Assembly (NCBI RefSeq): GCF_030272615.1
Contig: NC_081405.1
Coordinates: 472,182,008 to 472,246,007 of the forward strand
Source: Cryptomeria japonica
Taxonomy: Eukaryota > Streptophyta > Pinopsida > Cupressales > Cupressaceae
Direction: 5' to 3'
Length of the DNA stretch: 64,000 nt
Below the pieces are notes generated by a model. It saw nothing but the letters and a program-made list of their open reading frames with translations, ran no database searches and was not told where the DNA came from. A program made the translations under genes and the position numbers. Shown piece by piece: positions 1 to 13,216 of this stretch. Positions within the stretch are counted from its first letter, which is position 1. Every line of letters starts with the position of its first letter.

Positions 1-1432
1 GGCAGCTTGTGATATCTTTGATTGACACTGGGGCCACACATAATTTCATTGATGCTCAGTTGGTGGAGAAATGGGGTCTACATACAAAGGAGCATGAAGG
101 ATTCAAAGTCATGGTGACTAGTGGGCACAAAATCCTATGCACACAGAAAATCACGAACTTACATATGTGGATAGGTGACTATGAGCTAGTGGATGATTTC
201 TATGTGGTTGATATGGGAGACTATGATGTGATATTAGGCATGACTTGGATGGCTTCATTGGTGAAGTTAACGTTTGATTTGGAGAAGGTGGAGATTAAGT
301 TTGAGCATTAAGGTAGGAAGGTGGTACTACAAGGCTTATCTGACAGGGGACTTAAAGTGGTTTCACTTAGAAGGATGGAGCATTTTATGCATCATGATCA
401 GGTTCAGTGGGCTGCTGAGATTTTGGTGAAGCCAAAGGTAACTGGACAGCAGAAACATGAGTAACCTTCACAGGTGCAGTCATTGTTGACCAAACACTTC
501 TGATATACCGCCAGGTAGACCTCCTGACAGGGGATTTGAACATGTTATAGAATTAGAGGGGGCTAAACCTGTTATTACCACACCCTACAAGCATCCGAAG
601 AGGTATAAGGATGAGATTGAGAAAGCTATCAGAGAGCTTCTTGAGATGGGGCACAGTAGACCTAGTAAGATTCCATTCGCTTCCTCAGTTTTGTTGGTAA
701 AAAATAAGGATGGGACTTTCAGGATGTGCATTGACTACAAGGAGTTGAATAAGAAAACAATCAAAAACAGATATCCGATTCCCCGCATTGATGAACTCAT
801 AGATGAGTTACATGGAGTTTGTTGCTTCTCCAAGATAGACTTGAGATCCGGATACCATTAGATTCGGGTCAGGGAAGATGATGTGGAGAAGACAACTTTC
901 AGGTGTCATTTTGAACACTTTGAGTTCTTAGTCATGCCCTTTGGTTTGACTAATGCACCAGCTACCTTCCAGTCCTGTATGAACAAGATACTTAGAGATC
1001 AGTTGAGATTGTATTGATATTTTTTGTTGATATACTTATTTACAGTAAGACTTGGGAGGAGCATCTGAAACACATTGATATTGTGCTGAGCATTCTTGAG
1101 CGGAAGTCTCTGTATGCAAAGATGTCTAAGTGTGCATTTAGAATGACTGAATTGCTATATCGGGGTCACATTATCAATGCTGAGGGTGTCCATGTGGATC
1201 CGGAAAAAATCTGAGCTATTATAGATTGGCCGCCACCCAGGAACATTTCACAGCTTAAGGGATTTCTCAGATTGTGTGGATTCTACCGTCACTTTGTGTG
1301 GAGTTTTTCTCAGATTGCTGCTCCTCTTATAGATTTGACTCGGAAGGATGCATTTGAGTGGTCAGATAGATCTCAGCAGTGTTTTGACAGGTTTAAGGAG
1401 TTGATGAGTGCTCAATTTTGGCTTTTGATGAG
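1..1432 (+). pseudogene. Decayed Ty3/gypsy protease and reverse transcriptase
   Basis: Remains of a retrotransposon pol gene. The aspartic protease is at 9-311 (SLIDTGATHNFID active site, then a DVILGMTWM motif). The reverse transcriptase follows in pieces: 646-861 ([47 protein letters not shown]), 1014-1214 (FFVDILIYSKTWEEHL) and 1272 to about 1432 (connection region before RNase H). Stops such as the TAG after SGYH and shifts between pieces break the frame. The catalytic box reads FVDIL, so the second aspartate of the usual DD pair is lost. It is clearly related to the minus-strand chromovirus at 36303-47911, whose matching motifs are intact. The 5' part lies outside the window. Not functional. 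Confidence 0.9.
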
Positions 1433-3365
1433 GGTAGGTACATTGGATTTTGTGTCTCCATGTGGTAGTAATCTGCCTCATTGGATGAGTGAGGTGCATT
1501 GAACTTGGACACGTTATCTTGAAGTGATGTGATTGGATAGGTGATGACTAGGCACCACTTCAGCTACTTGCATCTTGTAACTCATTAGAAATTTAGGTGA
1601 TTGATGCATATCTCTTGATACTCAACATTTCCAAGCTTCTCCAGTGATGATGGAGGAAATGAGATGAAGGTAGGGGATATTTCCAAATTGCATCATCCTT
1701 GGGGATCGGTCTTTCTAACTTTGATTAACTCTTCTATAACTATCTCCCTGATGTATTGGCAATGATTCTTGGATTTTTGAAGGAAATTCAAGATTGTGAA
1801 AATTTTCTTCCTTTAGCACATGCATTCTCATGCTTGCTCTTGTGAATCCTGTGCTTCCTTGAACTTGGAACACCTCCTTTCATTCAACAACACTCTTGAG
1901 GGTGTTAATCATTGCATATGCACGAGATGAGGTTATGATGCTTGCCTCTAGCAAGGTTACAATGTTCCTTGTCTTTGCTTTAAGCATGCTGATGTCGATG
2001 TGTGAGTCCCCCATACCCTAGTAAATTTGATGTCGTGAAGCAACTTATCTTGGATACTTAATCTTCCTAATGCAAAGCCTTCGTTGTCTTCTCATGTCCT
2101 TAGGTTTGAACACCACGAGCCGATCCCTTGCATGTCCCTATCTCTTGATGAAGTTCCTTCTTCTTTGCTTCCAAAACCTGGAAAGCAAACACACCTTGAT
2201 CAAGACATAGAAGAGAACAACTTCGATCTTTAAATCAGAAATGAATTCCCTTTGTTTAATCTTTGATTTTCATATTTCAAGGTCTGATTCGCTGATGTTC
2301 TAAAATCTGATTGGTCATATTTTCAGTATGAGAATCCACTTTTATGTTTGATTTTATCGACTTTAGGTTTGATACATGTCTTAATTTTCATTGGTTTCAA
2401 GTTTGGGACCTGCTACTATTCACTACCTTCCCAAGACATGGATTGGAAGTGACTCCTTAAGGAGTTCCGTCTTTCAAGGGGGCCTTGATAGTCATTCAAA
2501 AGTGATCGGAGATTTAGAGGTGCATTGACAATGTCAGGTCAGAGATCCAAGGGGTCACTGACTGAGAAAGTTGGGACTTTTGACAAGGCATTGGCAATCA
2601 TCAAAAAGAGATCAGACATTTGGCTAGGCATGGACTGGAAATGATTGGGGTTTCCACAGGGCATTGACAATAAGTGCAAGCTGATCAGGGATTTGCTAGG
2701 TCATTGACAATACCTTCAATCTTGCTTGATGATCACCCTTAATCCTTCCCTCATCACTTGACAAATTGAATTGGTCTTTCCTTGACCACTAGCATGATTA
2801 TTAACTTAGACACCTTCATCTATCCTTGGGCGGGGATTTTACCAAGCACTGACAGTCATTGAAGGAGGTCATGAATTTAAGGAGGTACTGCCTGTCAGAG
2901 GTTGGGATTTTAAGGGGGCATTGACTGGAAGAGTTCGAACTTTTGAGGGGGCAGTGACAGTGACCTCACTTATGCAATTTCATTGATAGAGACACTTACT
3001 TCATCAATATTAGGGCCCCTTATCATCATCAAAGTCCTCCATGTGGTTTAAGCTTTCATCTTGCATATGTCATCTCAATTCCCATGATTGATCTACACAC
3101 TTGCACTCATTGTTTCCATTTGTACTAATTATGATCAAATGAAATGATCATCAAATCGTTCATTGCCAAGCCCTAAGAGCTGACTAATTCAGCTACACCC
3201 TAAAGAGAAAGAGAACCTGGTCACTTCTTGGCCACCTGAGACACTGCACTCCCTCAATTGAAAAGGTTAATAGCTAAAGACACTACAACTAACCTAGAAA
3301 ACAAAAACAAAAAAAAAGTGGGGGCCCCCATTTGTAATGGGGCGATGTGTGAAATGGTCACAACA
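1433..3365 (+). mobile_element. TGTTG-family repeat, 5'-truncated copy
   Basis: It interrupts the gypsy remnant between its reverse transcriptase and integrase parts. Its start (GGTAGGTACATTGGA...) matches interior positions of other copies near 24585 and 40620, so roughly the first kilobase is missing. The right end has the family signature: an A-run, GTGGGGG, a CCCCATT/AATGGGG stem-loop, then GTCACAACA at 3358-3365. The stretch 2440-2960 holds degenerate repeats with recurring CATTGACAAT and CACTGA motifs. No coding potential was seen. The left boundary is approximate and no target duplication was found. Confidence 0.7.
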
Positions 3366-4358
3366 ATATGGAATAGTGTTTTTGGAGTCAAGCTACATAC
3401 AAGTCTACCATCCTTGAATATGTGAAGGAAAAACTAAGGATCAAACTCTACAAAATGAAGTAGACTATGAATTTCTAGTAAGTTTGTCGCATCCATTGCT
3501 TGTTCATCATCAAGATTGGAAAAGTATTTTTAAAGATGTCATTGCATTTATTGTAGGGGTACTTGATGAAGATCTTATTTATGTTGTTATGAGTTTCACA
3601 CATCTCTTTATTATTTATCCTCATAAGGACAAATTGTTTTACGAATAGGTGATCAAATTATTTGATTTGTACAAGGATGTTGTGCATGTTAGAGATAGTA
3701 GATCTTGCAATTCTCTTTGGCAAAAATTGTTTCATTTGATAGGTAGAGAAGTCACACCAAATACTAGCTATCATCCACAAATTGACGGTCAAACAAAAAT
3801 AGTAAGTGGATTGAGGGACAATTGAGGAATTATGTTTCAAATTAGCAAACTACATTGACCAAGTGGTTGCACTTGGGTGGATATTGCTAGAATAATTCAC
3901 AACACATGTCCATTGGTATGTCACCTTTTAGAGCTTTAGATGGTTATGATGCACTTTCTTTTGCTGATTTGTTTCTTTCAAAAAGTAGAGTAACTACAGT
4001 AGGTAACTTAATTAATCAAAACCAAGAAATATTGAGGGCACTGAAAGATAATTTGTAGCAAGCACAAAATTAGTAGAAGACTTAAATTGATTGAAAAACG
4101 ATAGAAAAATGTTTTGATGTGCATGATTTGGTTTTTTTGATATTGCAATCAAATAGGCAAACTTCTACTAGGAGAGTGGAATTGAGAAGCCCAAATCTCA
4201 ATACTATGGACCCTATAAAATTGTGAGGATAGGTGAAGTGGCTTATGAGTTGGAGATTCCATAGACTGTCAGGCTTCATAATGTTTTCCATGTCTCGTAC
4301 TTAAAGAAAGTTCTTGGTCGGCATATTGTGACTTCAAGGGATTTTCCACCCTTGGATG
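3366..4358 (+). pseudogene. Decayed gypsy integrase 3' part
   Basis: Continuation of the same gypsy element after the inserted repeat. Conceptual reading gives degenerate integrase motifs, including LFHLIGREVTPNTSYHPQ and DGQTKIVSG at about 3727-3810. Further on, pieces resemble the MSPFKAL region and the YGPYKIV...AYELEIP region at about 4200-4260. It aligns by eye with the intact C-terminal integrase frame at 37706-38470. Multiple stops are present. RNase H and the first half of integrase are missing, so the insertion came with a deletion or the region decayed further. The reading ends at PPLDV, where LTR-like sequence begins, so the chromodomain seen in the intact copy is absent. Confidence 0.8.
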
Positions 4359-5125
4359 TGTAATGTCCCCTTTCTCCAAGTGATCACCTAGAGGAGATTA
4401 TTAGCCTATTTTATTCCTGTGGGCTAATTAGATTGATGCAAGGGAATAAATTAATTAATTAAAAATGTTAAATAGTCCTAAATACTTGGGATTATTTATA
4501 TTTAATTAATTAGCAGTTGGTCATACATTATTTTATAAAGTGACTTTTTGGTAATGTCAATGACAAAATTATAAAGTCAAGTCACTTTTGGAGGGAAAAG
4601 TTAAAAAAAGAAGGAAATAAATAAAGTATTACTTTCGGAAAGGAAAAGCATTATAAAAGGAGGAAAAAGTAAAATGAGGATTCATTCTTGAGTTGTTATT
4701 TTCAAAGAAACTTTCCTTGAGAGATTGAGAACTTGAGAGCTTTAGCTTGCACGTTCAATAAACCCTAGAGGTTTTGGCTGTTTGGATGGAAACCCAGATC
4801 AGCCCACTTGATGAATTCATCTCAGCATTCACAGTTGCATGTCATTGATTAGTTTTCATGGAGATTCGATGATCTATCTCGCATATTTTCAAAGGGTTTG
4901 TTATTTTATGTATGGAGGCATCCCGGGTATGTGTTACCTGATGGCATTAGAAATTTTCTGATTTGTAACAACAGCATGTGTTTGTACACGGCAATACATT
5001 TCTATATCAAAAGAATACCATTGGCTTATTTAGATTCTCTATATTTCATTGATTGATTTCCTTGAAAATCTATATTGTTCATCTAGCATGTTCAATCTAC
5101 ATATTGCATGTCGCAATATTACATT
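4359..5125 (+). repeat. Probable LTR or LTR fragment
   Basis: Sequence beginning TGTAATGTCCCC directly abuts the truncated integrase. Related starts occur in other LTR-type repeats here (TGTCATGTCCCC at 21033; TGTAATGTCCC at 36303). A TATA-like TATAAAAGG lies at about 4652. The right end at an ATATTACA near 5125 is a guess, because no partner LTR is in the window. It may be the 3' LTR of the gypsy remnant or the edge of another element. Confidence 0.4.
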
Positions 5126-5960
5126 ATGATGAAATAAAACATGAGTAAAAACAAAAACTCAAATCAGATTTGAAGCATTATACAAGTCCATGATATTTCA
5201 TGAGGGTAAGTTGATCTTGATTCCAAAAAAAAGTGATGGATACCTGAGTCAAAAATTTGAGAAATACGAGTGTCACAGGATATTTGATTAGATGAAAGAA
5301 TCTACAAATTGAAGATGCCACTTGAGAAGGACCTAAGATACTTGAGCATCCCAATTTGCACTTCTTGAGGCAAGAAATTTTGGGAAACGAACTTGTCATG
5401 TCACATTTTTAATCAATTTAATATCATGGATAAATTGCTCAATTCAAATAAGATGATTTATTTCTTGTAAGCCTTTAGGACCAGCCTCGTTATGTAACTT
5501 GTAATTTTAAAATTTTGGGCCCAATCATCCATTTAGGATTAGGTTGGTGGTTTCGAAGAGTTATTTTAATTTATTTTCCCTCCAAAATGAGGTTTGGAAT
5601 TTTGGGCATGCAACATATAAAACTTGTAACAATTCTATTTGGGAAATCATCTCATCTTGTGTCAATTTATTTGTTGGAGCACTTTTTGTTCAATTTAACT
5701 CTGTGGACGAAAACTCATAGGAGATTGCAATCAGCGGACAAAAACCCATTGATTGTAGGTATCAAAGGATGAAACCCCTTTTGGTACATGAGTGTGATAT
5801 CATTTAGAGGTTATAACAGAGCTTCAAGGAGTAATACAATTCAACTAGTTTAGTTTTATGTGTGTTTGCAGGTTTAGAATTGTTGTTTATGTCACAATAT
5901 ACTATTGTGTCTGTAGTGGTTCCATGATATTGTACGTAATGCAAAAATATGATTGATATA
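5126..5960. other. No gene recognised
   Basis: AT-rich sequence of intron or repeat origin. Short open frames show no recognisable protein motif. Nothing else could be supported. Confidence 0.5.
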
Positions 5961-7125
5961 TGTAGTGTCATGAAATTGCGACTGTAGCAATTCTCGACCG
6001 CATTAGGGTCCTCATGCACGCAAGATCGAATCCTCTAGCCTGATCGGAGACCGGAGATTGCTCAACCCTCGGAATTTGCTTCTTCCTTGGCCTCCGCATA
6101 ACCCTATCTGCACTCTACCCTGGAGAAAGGGGTAGGACAGGGGCGTGGCACTCTTGTCCCTCCCCTATTTTGGGGCAGGACCTTTCCTAAGGATGCATTG
6201 TAGGTTGTGCAGTGAACGGGAAAACTTCCCCGATGTCAGCCTGTGACGAAAATCAGTTTCATTAACCCTAATTGACATGTATTTAAGTTGCATTTGCCCT
6301 CTCATTTTGGTAAGTTGGATAAGTTGGATGAGTAGGAAGTTTACATGCGATCAAGCGTTCAAGAGCATTCAAGCATCCAAGCATTCTTTTCTAGCATTGA
6401 GCATTCTCAAGTCTCCCTTCAAGGCTAGGTGTTGCATTCAAGTCAAGGATTCAACCATTGAAGAGGAGATTGATTCCAACATTCAATTCCACACAAGCAT
6501 TTCTATCAACATTGCTATCACAACCTCCCTTGAGGTGATTTACAATTCAATCTTTCATTTACATCTACTTGCAAGTATTTTCTTTCATTATTTGGTTAAT
6601 TCCTCTCTTTTTTGTGTGTAGGTTGCAGGTGCGCAGCTGTACTTTTGGATTTGGGCTCCATTTGCAGAAGTGGAAAAACCCTTTTCGTTTTGTGGATTTT
6701 TCGAAGGACCGTGTACATTCCCGCCACAGTCTAGGCAACTTTTCTTCAAATTCGCAGGGCAACTTCGTCTCGACATATTACTGCAGATCCAAGTGCATAG
6801 CTTCATCCCATGCTCCGATCTCAAGTTACAATCAGTTCTTTGTCACTTTTGCACTACATAATTCAATCAATTTCTTTCCATTTCAAATAGGAAGAGGAGG
6901 ATTAGCTTACCATTGTCATTTCACTCACAATTCTATCTTCTTCTTTGAAGGTTGAATCTAGTGAGTTCCCCTCTCCTCTTCCAATGTAATTGGGTGAAAA
7001 GTGTTTGAAGGAAAATCCATAGTGAAACTCTCAACTCTCCTTGGAGGGAAAGGGTGGTTTTCCTCTTGATCTCTCATTCACACATGTTTCACCCACCAAT
7101 ACACATTGGCCCCATTACAGTATCA
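5961..7125 (+). repeat. 5' LTR of the gag-protease element
   Basis: Starts TGTAGTGTCATGAAATTGCG and matches 13235-14447 along almost its whole length. Shared blocks include GATCGGAGACCGGAGATTGC, the ACATGTATTTAAGTTGC TATA-like box near 6280, and the end CCCCATTACAGTATCA. It lacks a block of roughly 46 bp that the 3' copy carries near 13877-13932. A primer-binding site after it was not recognised. Confidence 0.85.
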
Positions 7126-9074
7126 TATACCCGACGTCTTGCATGCTTTCCTTTGAACAAAATTGGATTTTTTTCATTTGCAAGTTTAAATTTTCTGCAA
7201 ACTTAGTGGTTAAATCATTAAAAACCCTAGTTTTTAAAATTAAAATTGAACTTGTGATTTGTAAAAATTTCTTGTGGTTATCTTAGATCTGAAAATTGTT
7301 TTGTTTATTAAATTCAATTTCTTCATTGTCTTGTTCAATTTGCAAATCAAATTTACAAAATTAAGAGGTTACTTGTTAAAACTCTAATTTTCAAAAATCA
7401 TCTTGAACTCGTGCAAAAATTGGATTTCCATTTAATTTTTAGATTTCTGATTGTTCTCAGACTTGTTTTCATTCCTACAATTCAAATTTTTAATTTCCCT
7501 CCTTTTTCCCAAAATTCAAATTTCAAAATTAAGTGGTTAGGTCATAAAACCCTAATTTTCAAATTTAATTGGATTTTGTGCAATTTTTTATCAATTTCAT
7601 TCACCATCAAATTTCTAAACATTTTCCAAGGTGTCCCTATCCATTAAGTTTGACCTTTTCAAATTTGCAATTCAATTCGTCTTTTTTCTTCAAAACCCTA
7701 ATAGGGTCCTATTTTTACATTTGAGCCTTCATTTCGACCATCTAGAGGTTGTAAAATTCGTCAATTTTTTGGGGTTAGCTTTGAAATCATCGTAATATTC
7801 ATCTCTGAAAATTTCAAAAAAAGTTGGCCGGACCATGTGCGTTCCCGCCACAGTCCTCGACTTTTTTCCCAAAATTTCGGGAGACTATTATGACTGTATT
7901 AAATAGCCTAAATCCAGAAGATTGGATGATTTTGTCAATTTTTGATCCCTCTAGAATCGGAAATACCTCCACAATTCAACATTTCAAATTTCAGGAAAAT
8001 TTTTTAAATTAAGAGGTTAATTATAGTCTGCCCTAATTTTAAAAATTCTGATTTTACAAAAAAAGTGGTATTCCCAAAGTTAAAAAACTCGGACTTGCCA
8101 CGGACTCGGCAAACCAAAAATTTGGACTCGGACTCGGACTCGTGAAAGACTCGGCAAGGACTCGGCAAGGACTCGGCAAAAAAAACAACCGTAGTTTTAC
8201 AAAAAAACATAAAGAAATTAATGCATTTAGAGAACATAGGAGCCATAATTGAAACATTACACATGTCATACATGATCTACAAACGCGCAATATTTGAAAT
8301 TTGAAATACTAAATCTAAATACCCAGATTTCTTCAATGCTAATTATGTTGTTATATGGAGCCTAATCAAACTCGGAGGTTAAATTTTCACTACTTCCATC
8401 AGCGCAGTTTCCCCCTATATTTTTCGACGGGGGTTTGGGGGCAGCGCCCCCAATTTGGGGTCAAGGGGCATCGCCAAAAATACTTTTATTATTTTATATA
8501 GGCGTCGGGTGTTATTTCTCTATTGGAAAAAAAACCCTTCATGAGATATTTCACTCCCTCAATTACGCCAAATGAAGGCAAAATTTTTATAAAAAAACTC
8601 ACTTTTAAAGGTTGCATGACGTTTTTTTTGGGTCGTGCAAGTCCATCTGAAAGACTCGCGAGTCCGTGCAAAAAATTTGCTCGAGTCCTTGCAAAAGACT
8701 CGCGAGTCTTTCAAATGGACTCGCCAGGACTCGCCTCGAGAGTCCTTGGCGAGTCGACTCGCGGCTCCCAAGGACTCGCGAGTCCGTGGCGAGTCCGCGA
8801 TTTTTTGAACTATGGGTATTCCCTTGGTCCTAATTTTAAAATTCCAATTTCCTTTCATTTTTGGAAATTGTGTCATCCTCTTCCCCCAACAAAGTTCAAA
8901 TTGCATAAACATTATTTTCTTAAATTTTGCATTACTCAATTTTGTAAGCTTTGTTTCTATAATTCAAAATTCAAAATTCAGTGCATGAGGTTTACCACTA
9001 TTAGTCCTACCTACACTATCCTTGTTAGATGAAGCATTAGAATTAAGGCCTCCAAAGGTTTAATTACCGAGGAG
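7126..9074 (+). other. Leader of the gag-protease element, degenerate AT-rich repeats
   Basis: Untranslated region between the 5' LTR and gag. From 7190 to about 7640 it holds degenerate repeats, each with a motif like GTGGTTAAATCATTAAAACC followed by CTAATTTTCAAA. A second copy of an LTR-derived phrase, GGACCATGTGCGTTCCCGCC, appears near 7830. The hAT-like element at 8075-8814 interrupts it. No credible gene. Confidence 0.6.
8075..8814. mobile_element. hAT-like non-autonomous DNA transposon, 740 bp
   Basis: Eight-base direct repeats GGTATTCC flank it (8067-8074 and 8815-8822). The ends are imperfect terminal inverted repeats: CAAAGTTAAAAAACTCGG on the left, and CATAGTTCAAAAAATCGCGG read inward from the right. 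Just inside both ends are clusters of CGAGTCC/GGACTCG words in inverted orientation (8090-8170 and 8640-8795), as expected for subterminal transposase-binding repeats. No transposase was found. An 8 bp duplication with CA-starting ends fits the hAT superfamily. A Mutator-like element with a 9 bp duplication (GGTATTCCC) is the alternative. Confidence 0.75.
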
Positions 9075-11500
9075 ATGGAGCTTAATTTGGGTGACTTCTT
9101 TAATGAGGATCATGCTAATTATTCCCATCTTAATCATGTGCCTATTCACCCCATTGACGAATCCCATGATGAAGAAGAAGCTTTAACTAGGGTCTCTATA
9201 GATCAACTTTCCACATTGGACAATCAATTTGATAACTTTCAACAATGGATGTCCCAAGAACACCCTGATAGTGAAGCTCTTCCATTAATTGAAGGCCTTA
9301 AGCGCATGATTCAAAGTGATAAGAATGGAATTGATATATTGTGTGGCATTCCACATATTGTTGATTCTAATGTCATGCCTATCAAGAGTTGTGCCAACAC
9401 CCTAGGTTATTCACAACCTTCAACACAAGTCAATCCTTCTATTCCTTTGACTACCCTTATGACTAGTATTCCTACTTTTACCTCCAACATCATGGCTACT
9501 TCAACTCAAAATGTCATCCCTACAACAATTATTATGGGGGCAATCCCTCTTCTTCATTTAATCCTTCATCTTTCCCTGTGTCTTCCATAAGTATTCCTAT
9601 TATTCCTCAACCAATCAATTTGACACAAGGGGGCAATTCCTTCAACAACTTTGTTCCTCCTTTAAGTGTCCCTTTTCCTACCCAATCATCACCTATGCCT
9701 ACTTATCATAATGTCCCACCACCTTATTCTCAGTCCATGCCTTCTTTCACTAACATCACACCACCTTCTCAATCAACTATGTCTAACATCAATTCTTCTA
9801 CCAAAATGACAATTAACAATCTTGCTCAAACCATGTCTTCCTTACAACAACAAATTGCTTCTATGAGTCAATCCAAGTTTAGTGTGCCCACCTTTGATGT
9901 TGTGAGCCCACTTTCTCTTGATATTGTTAAAGTCGTGCCACCTAAACATGTTGAGATCCTTCAATTAGAACTCTATAATGGAAATGGTGATCCTCTTACG
10001 CATGTCAAAACATTTCAAACTTTGTGTACCAATTTTGCTTATGATCAAAGGTTGCTTGCAAAATTGTTTTCAAGAACGCTCAAAGGCTTGGCTTTACAAT
10101 GGTATTGCTCTTTGCCTTCTTATTCTATCACTTCTTTTCAACAACTGGCAAATGCTTTCATCCAATAGTTTCAAAACCACATTGGTCCTAAAATCACTTT
10201 GACTAATTTAATGCATTGTAAACAAGGTGTTAAAGAAAAAGTGACTGATTTCATTGGTAGATATTAGCATTTGTGTGCTCAAATTTCTTTTCATATACCT
10301 GATAATGATATTCAAAGAATTTTCATTTCTAATTGACAAAAAGATATCAGGGAAAAGCTTCTTTTGTCTGAGTTTACTTCCTTTTCGCAGTTGTACGCAA
10401 CACTCCACAATTATCAACTAGTTGTGAGTCAAATGGAGCAATCCACTCCTATGGCTCCGAGTGATAAGGGGGAGAGTGTTCAACAACCGTTTCCGAAGTT
10501 CAAACTAACAAAAAGCTTCATCAAGTTCAATGATACAATCAACAACCACAATGTGAATGCTACAACAGGTGTGCCTTCTATTTCTAAATTTTTCCAAAGA
10601 GAAAGACAATTTACTCTTTTGAATGAATCTTTACATAGTATTATGTCTCAATCGTTGCACATAAATGTTATCAAACTTCCTCCTATAAAACAAATTGATC
10701 CTTCTAAACTTGCATCCCCTTATTTTGATAACAATTCATTTTGTCAATTTCATCGTCAGCCTGGTCATGATACTGAGAAATGTTTCGCATTGAAGAATAA
10801 GATTCAAGACTTGATTGATAATAATACTATATCTGTGGCAGGTGTGAATGATAAAGGGAATAAATCAGTAGCTCCTCCTAATCAAAATCTTAAGATTTTC
10901 ACTTATCCATTGCCTTCTCATACATCTAACGTTATTGAGATTGTGCCTAATTCTTTCTCTTCTAAGGAATTCACCTCTATGGCTCCAAACTTGGTTAATA
11001 TGGTGGAAACACAAGATACGCCTAAGTATCCTTGTATTACATTTGACCCTAGCGAGATCATTAGAGCACCCGATGGCCCTTTATACATAGTTGCGAAGGT
11101 TAAGGATATCCCTTGCCGTGGTGCCCTTATTGATCCCTCTTGCATGGTTAATGTCATAACTGAAGAGTATATTTTCACTTTACGATTGTATAAACCAATA
11201 TATGATGCTTCTAATGTGGTTGTGAAGTTATTTGATGGATTCTCTTGTCCTACCATTGACTCTATCACCCTTCTTGTTGAAGTTCATACTAAATCCATGG
11301 ATGTTGACTTTGTTATCATACCCTCTTTTGAGCAATTCCGTGTGAAGTTGGGCTATCCTTGGCTATCTTCCATGAAGGCTATTGCTTCTCCAATCCACAA
11401 ATGTCTGAAATTTCCTCACAATGGAGAAATCATAACCGTGAACCATAGCTTATTTCGTCCATCCGAAAGAAGCCCCGGTGTTCCTATTGATTTCTTTTGA
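9075..11500 (+). pseudogene. Decayed gag and protease-like region
   Basis: The frame begins at ATG 9075 (MELNLGDFF...), shifts at about 9578, and continues with in-frame stops near 10166, 10265 and 10335 up to 11500. A Pro/Ser/Thr/Asn-rich N-terminal part leads into a retrotransposon gag domain at about 9950-10165 (YNGNGDPLTHVKTFQTLC, LKGLALQWYCSLP). A zinc-finger-like motif, CQFHRQPGHDTEKCFALK, lies at about 10742-10795. A protease-like fold follows (about 11080-11450) with LIDPSCMVNVI and LGYPWLS, where the usual D-T/S-G triad has become D-P-S. This implies loss of protease activity. Gag packages element RNA; this copy is broken. No polymerase follows. Confidence 0.8.
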
Positions 11501-11572
11501 CCTAAACAATTTCAATATCTTCCATCAAGGAGCGATGCTCTTTTTCACTCTTATCAAAAATGGAAGAAAGAT

Positions 11573-12450
11573 ATGATCTTATCCTTAAGTCAACCTAGAT
11601 CCCCAACACTTGACATTCCTATTATTCTTCAAGATAAGGTTCTTCCCCTCACGGATAGAACTAATCTCCCTCCTAAGGAAGATTGTCAACCTATTCCTAT
11701 GGATGTGACTATACCTTCTCTTAAGGAGAACAACAATATTCCTCCTAAGGTTAGATCTGTACCTCCTCATGATGGACCTGGTCTCCTTCCTACACCTAAT
11801 ATTCCTCCTTTATATGGCGCAGTTCCACATCCTTCCTCTTATTGAGAGAAGAGGCCTCCTTCTCCTCTTGTTCAACCTAAACGACCTCAACCTAAACCTT
11901 CAACTATCAAGGAGAGAAACATTCCTACTTTTTCAAGTGTTCCTCCTTCTCAGCCTTCACTAAGACTCGACGAAATCGTTGTGCGAGAGAATGCCGACAA
12001 AGACGCCGTGTTCGATCTCATGAAGCTATCCCTCAAAATATTCAATCTCCTCAGACTCCGACAGTTGACATGATTCCCTTTTCTCCTAAGCAAGATGTTC
12101 AACCTACATCTCCAAATCATAAGTTGCACAAAACATGTGATGGTTTTACTCCTATTCGTGTTCTTGCTCCTCTTTCTCTAAACTTTGATGAAGAAATGGG
12201 TGAAAATGTTATTCATGATGGCAATACAACTCCTAATGCTTCTGATAGTGAGTATGAATATGTTGATGTGGAGAAGCATTTATCAACTGAATTTTCACAA
12301 ACCCTAATCCTAGCTCCTAGAATCGAACAAAGTGACTTACAACATGAGCATAGTCCTTGTTTGGATCTTGTGATAGTTCCATCTGTTGTGCTCGATGTTG
12401 CTCCTCTGACATGTTGCTCGCCTTCCCGAAATAGTGATCAGCAAGATTAG
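11573..12450 (+). pseudogene. Post-gag open-frame remnants, unknown function
   Basis: Two pieces in different frames, 11573-11845 and 12070-12450. The first is Pro/Ile-rich with repeated IPP and LP phrases. The second contains LAPLSLNFDEEMGENV and an acidic DSEYEYVDVEKHL stretch. They sit where reverse transcriptase would be in an autonomous element but show no polymerase motif. They may be the tail of the gag polyprotein or an extra reading frame. Function not recognised. Confidence 0.4.
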
Positions 12451-13216
12451 GAGGCGGATGTCGTTCTAGATTAGCAATATTAGTACTGTAGATCTTCTCT
12501 CTATCTCATGTCTTGCTCTTTTGTGACCATTCTTCTATGTGTATCCCTCTTCTTCTATTGTTCCCTAAATGTCTACTTGGGGACGATGCAAAGCACTGAG
12601 ATCTTTTCTTGGTCTCTTTCATGTTGACTCAAAAGACATCCTCTCTTCCCTTTCTTCCAAGGTAGTGTCCTTCTTTGGGGAATGACAATTATTATATGCA
12701 CATATACATACATGATATACATGAGTTATCATACAGCATATTGACCCCAAGGAAAGTGAAACTACCTCGTACCTTGTGTTTTGTGTTCATTATCCTTGGG
12801 TTTATTCCTCGATTGGGGACTAAATTCTTGCAATAGCGTGCTTCCTCTCTTCTCTCTCTCTTGGGTGTATCCTACCTTAAAGCAATCGCTCCCGATAAGG
12901 CGTGTGCGATCGCTTTAACATGGGGGCATACACTCCGCTCATATTTTCCTTCTTGATACTTAGAATTACTTAGTGAACTTTGTTTTGCTTTGTAATCTTT
13001 AGTATCCTTGCTTCCATGACTCATAGTGAGGGGAACTTTGCTACTTGCAGTCACGGTTCTCCCCTTCTCGATCTTCCCTTTTACTTTGTCAATCGAAGTC
13101 GTAAGATCCTAAGTCAACTGGGGGCTTGGCGCATCTTGCCTCCTTGACTTGGTAAAAGTCTTTCAATCTTGTTTCCTTGTACTTTACCAGTAGTATTGGT
13201 GTACGCTCATACTCCC
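12451..13216 (+). other. 3' untranslated part of the element with one stem-loop
   Basis: No gene seen. An inverted repeat at 12879-12889 and 12906-12916 (AAAGCAATCGC with GCGATCGCTTT, 10 of 11 paired) is followed by AACATGGGGGCAT, a second purine-rich phrase. It may be a secondary polypurine tract. Confidence 0.45.

Noticed and set aside
6277-6955. Overlapping frames in the LTR at 5961-7125 (and 13551-14186)
   Set aside because: They fall inside both LTRs, overlap on both strands and show no retroelement or host motif.
8523-9032. 169-codon plus-strand frame with SPSERLASPCK repeats
   Set aside because: It reads across the subterminal repeats of the hAT-like element, so the repeats are DNA-level.
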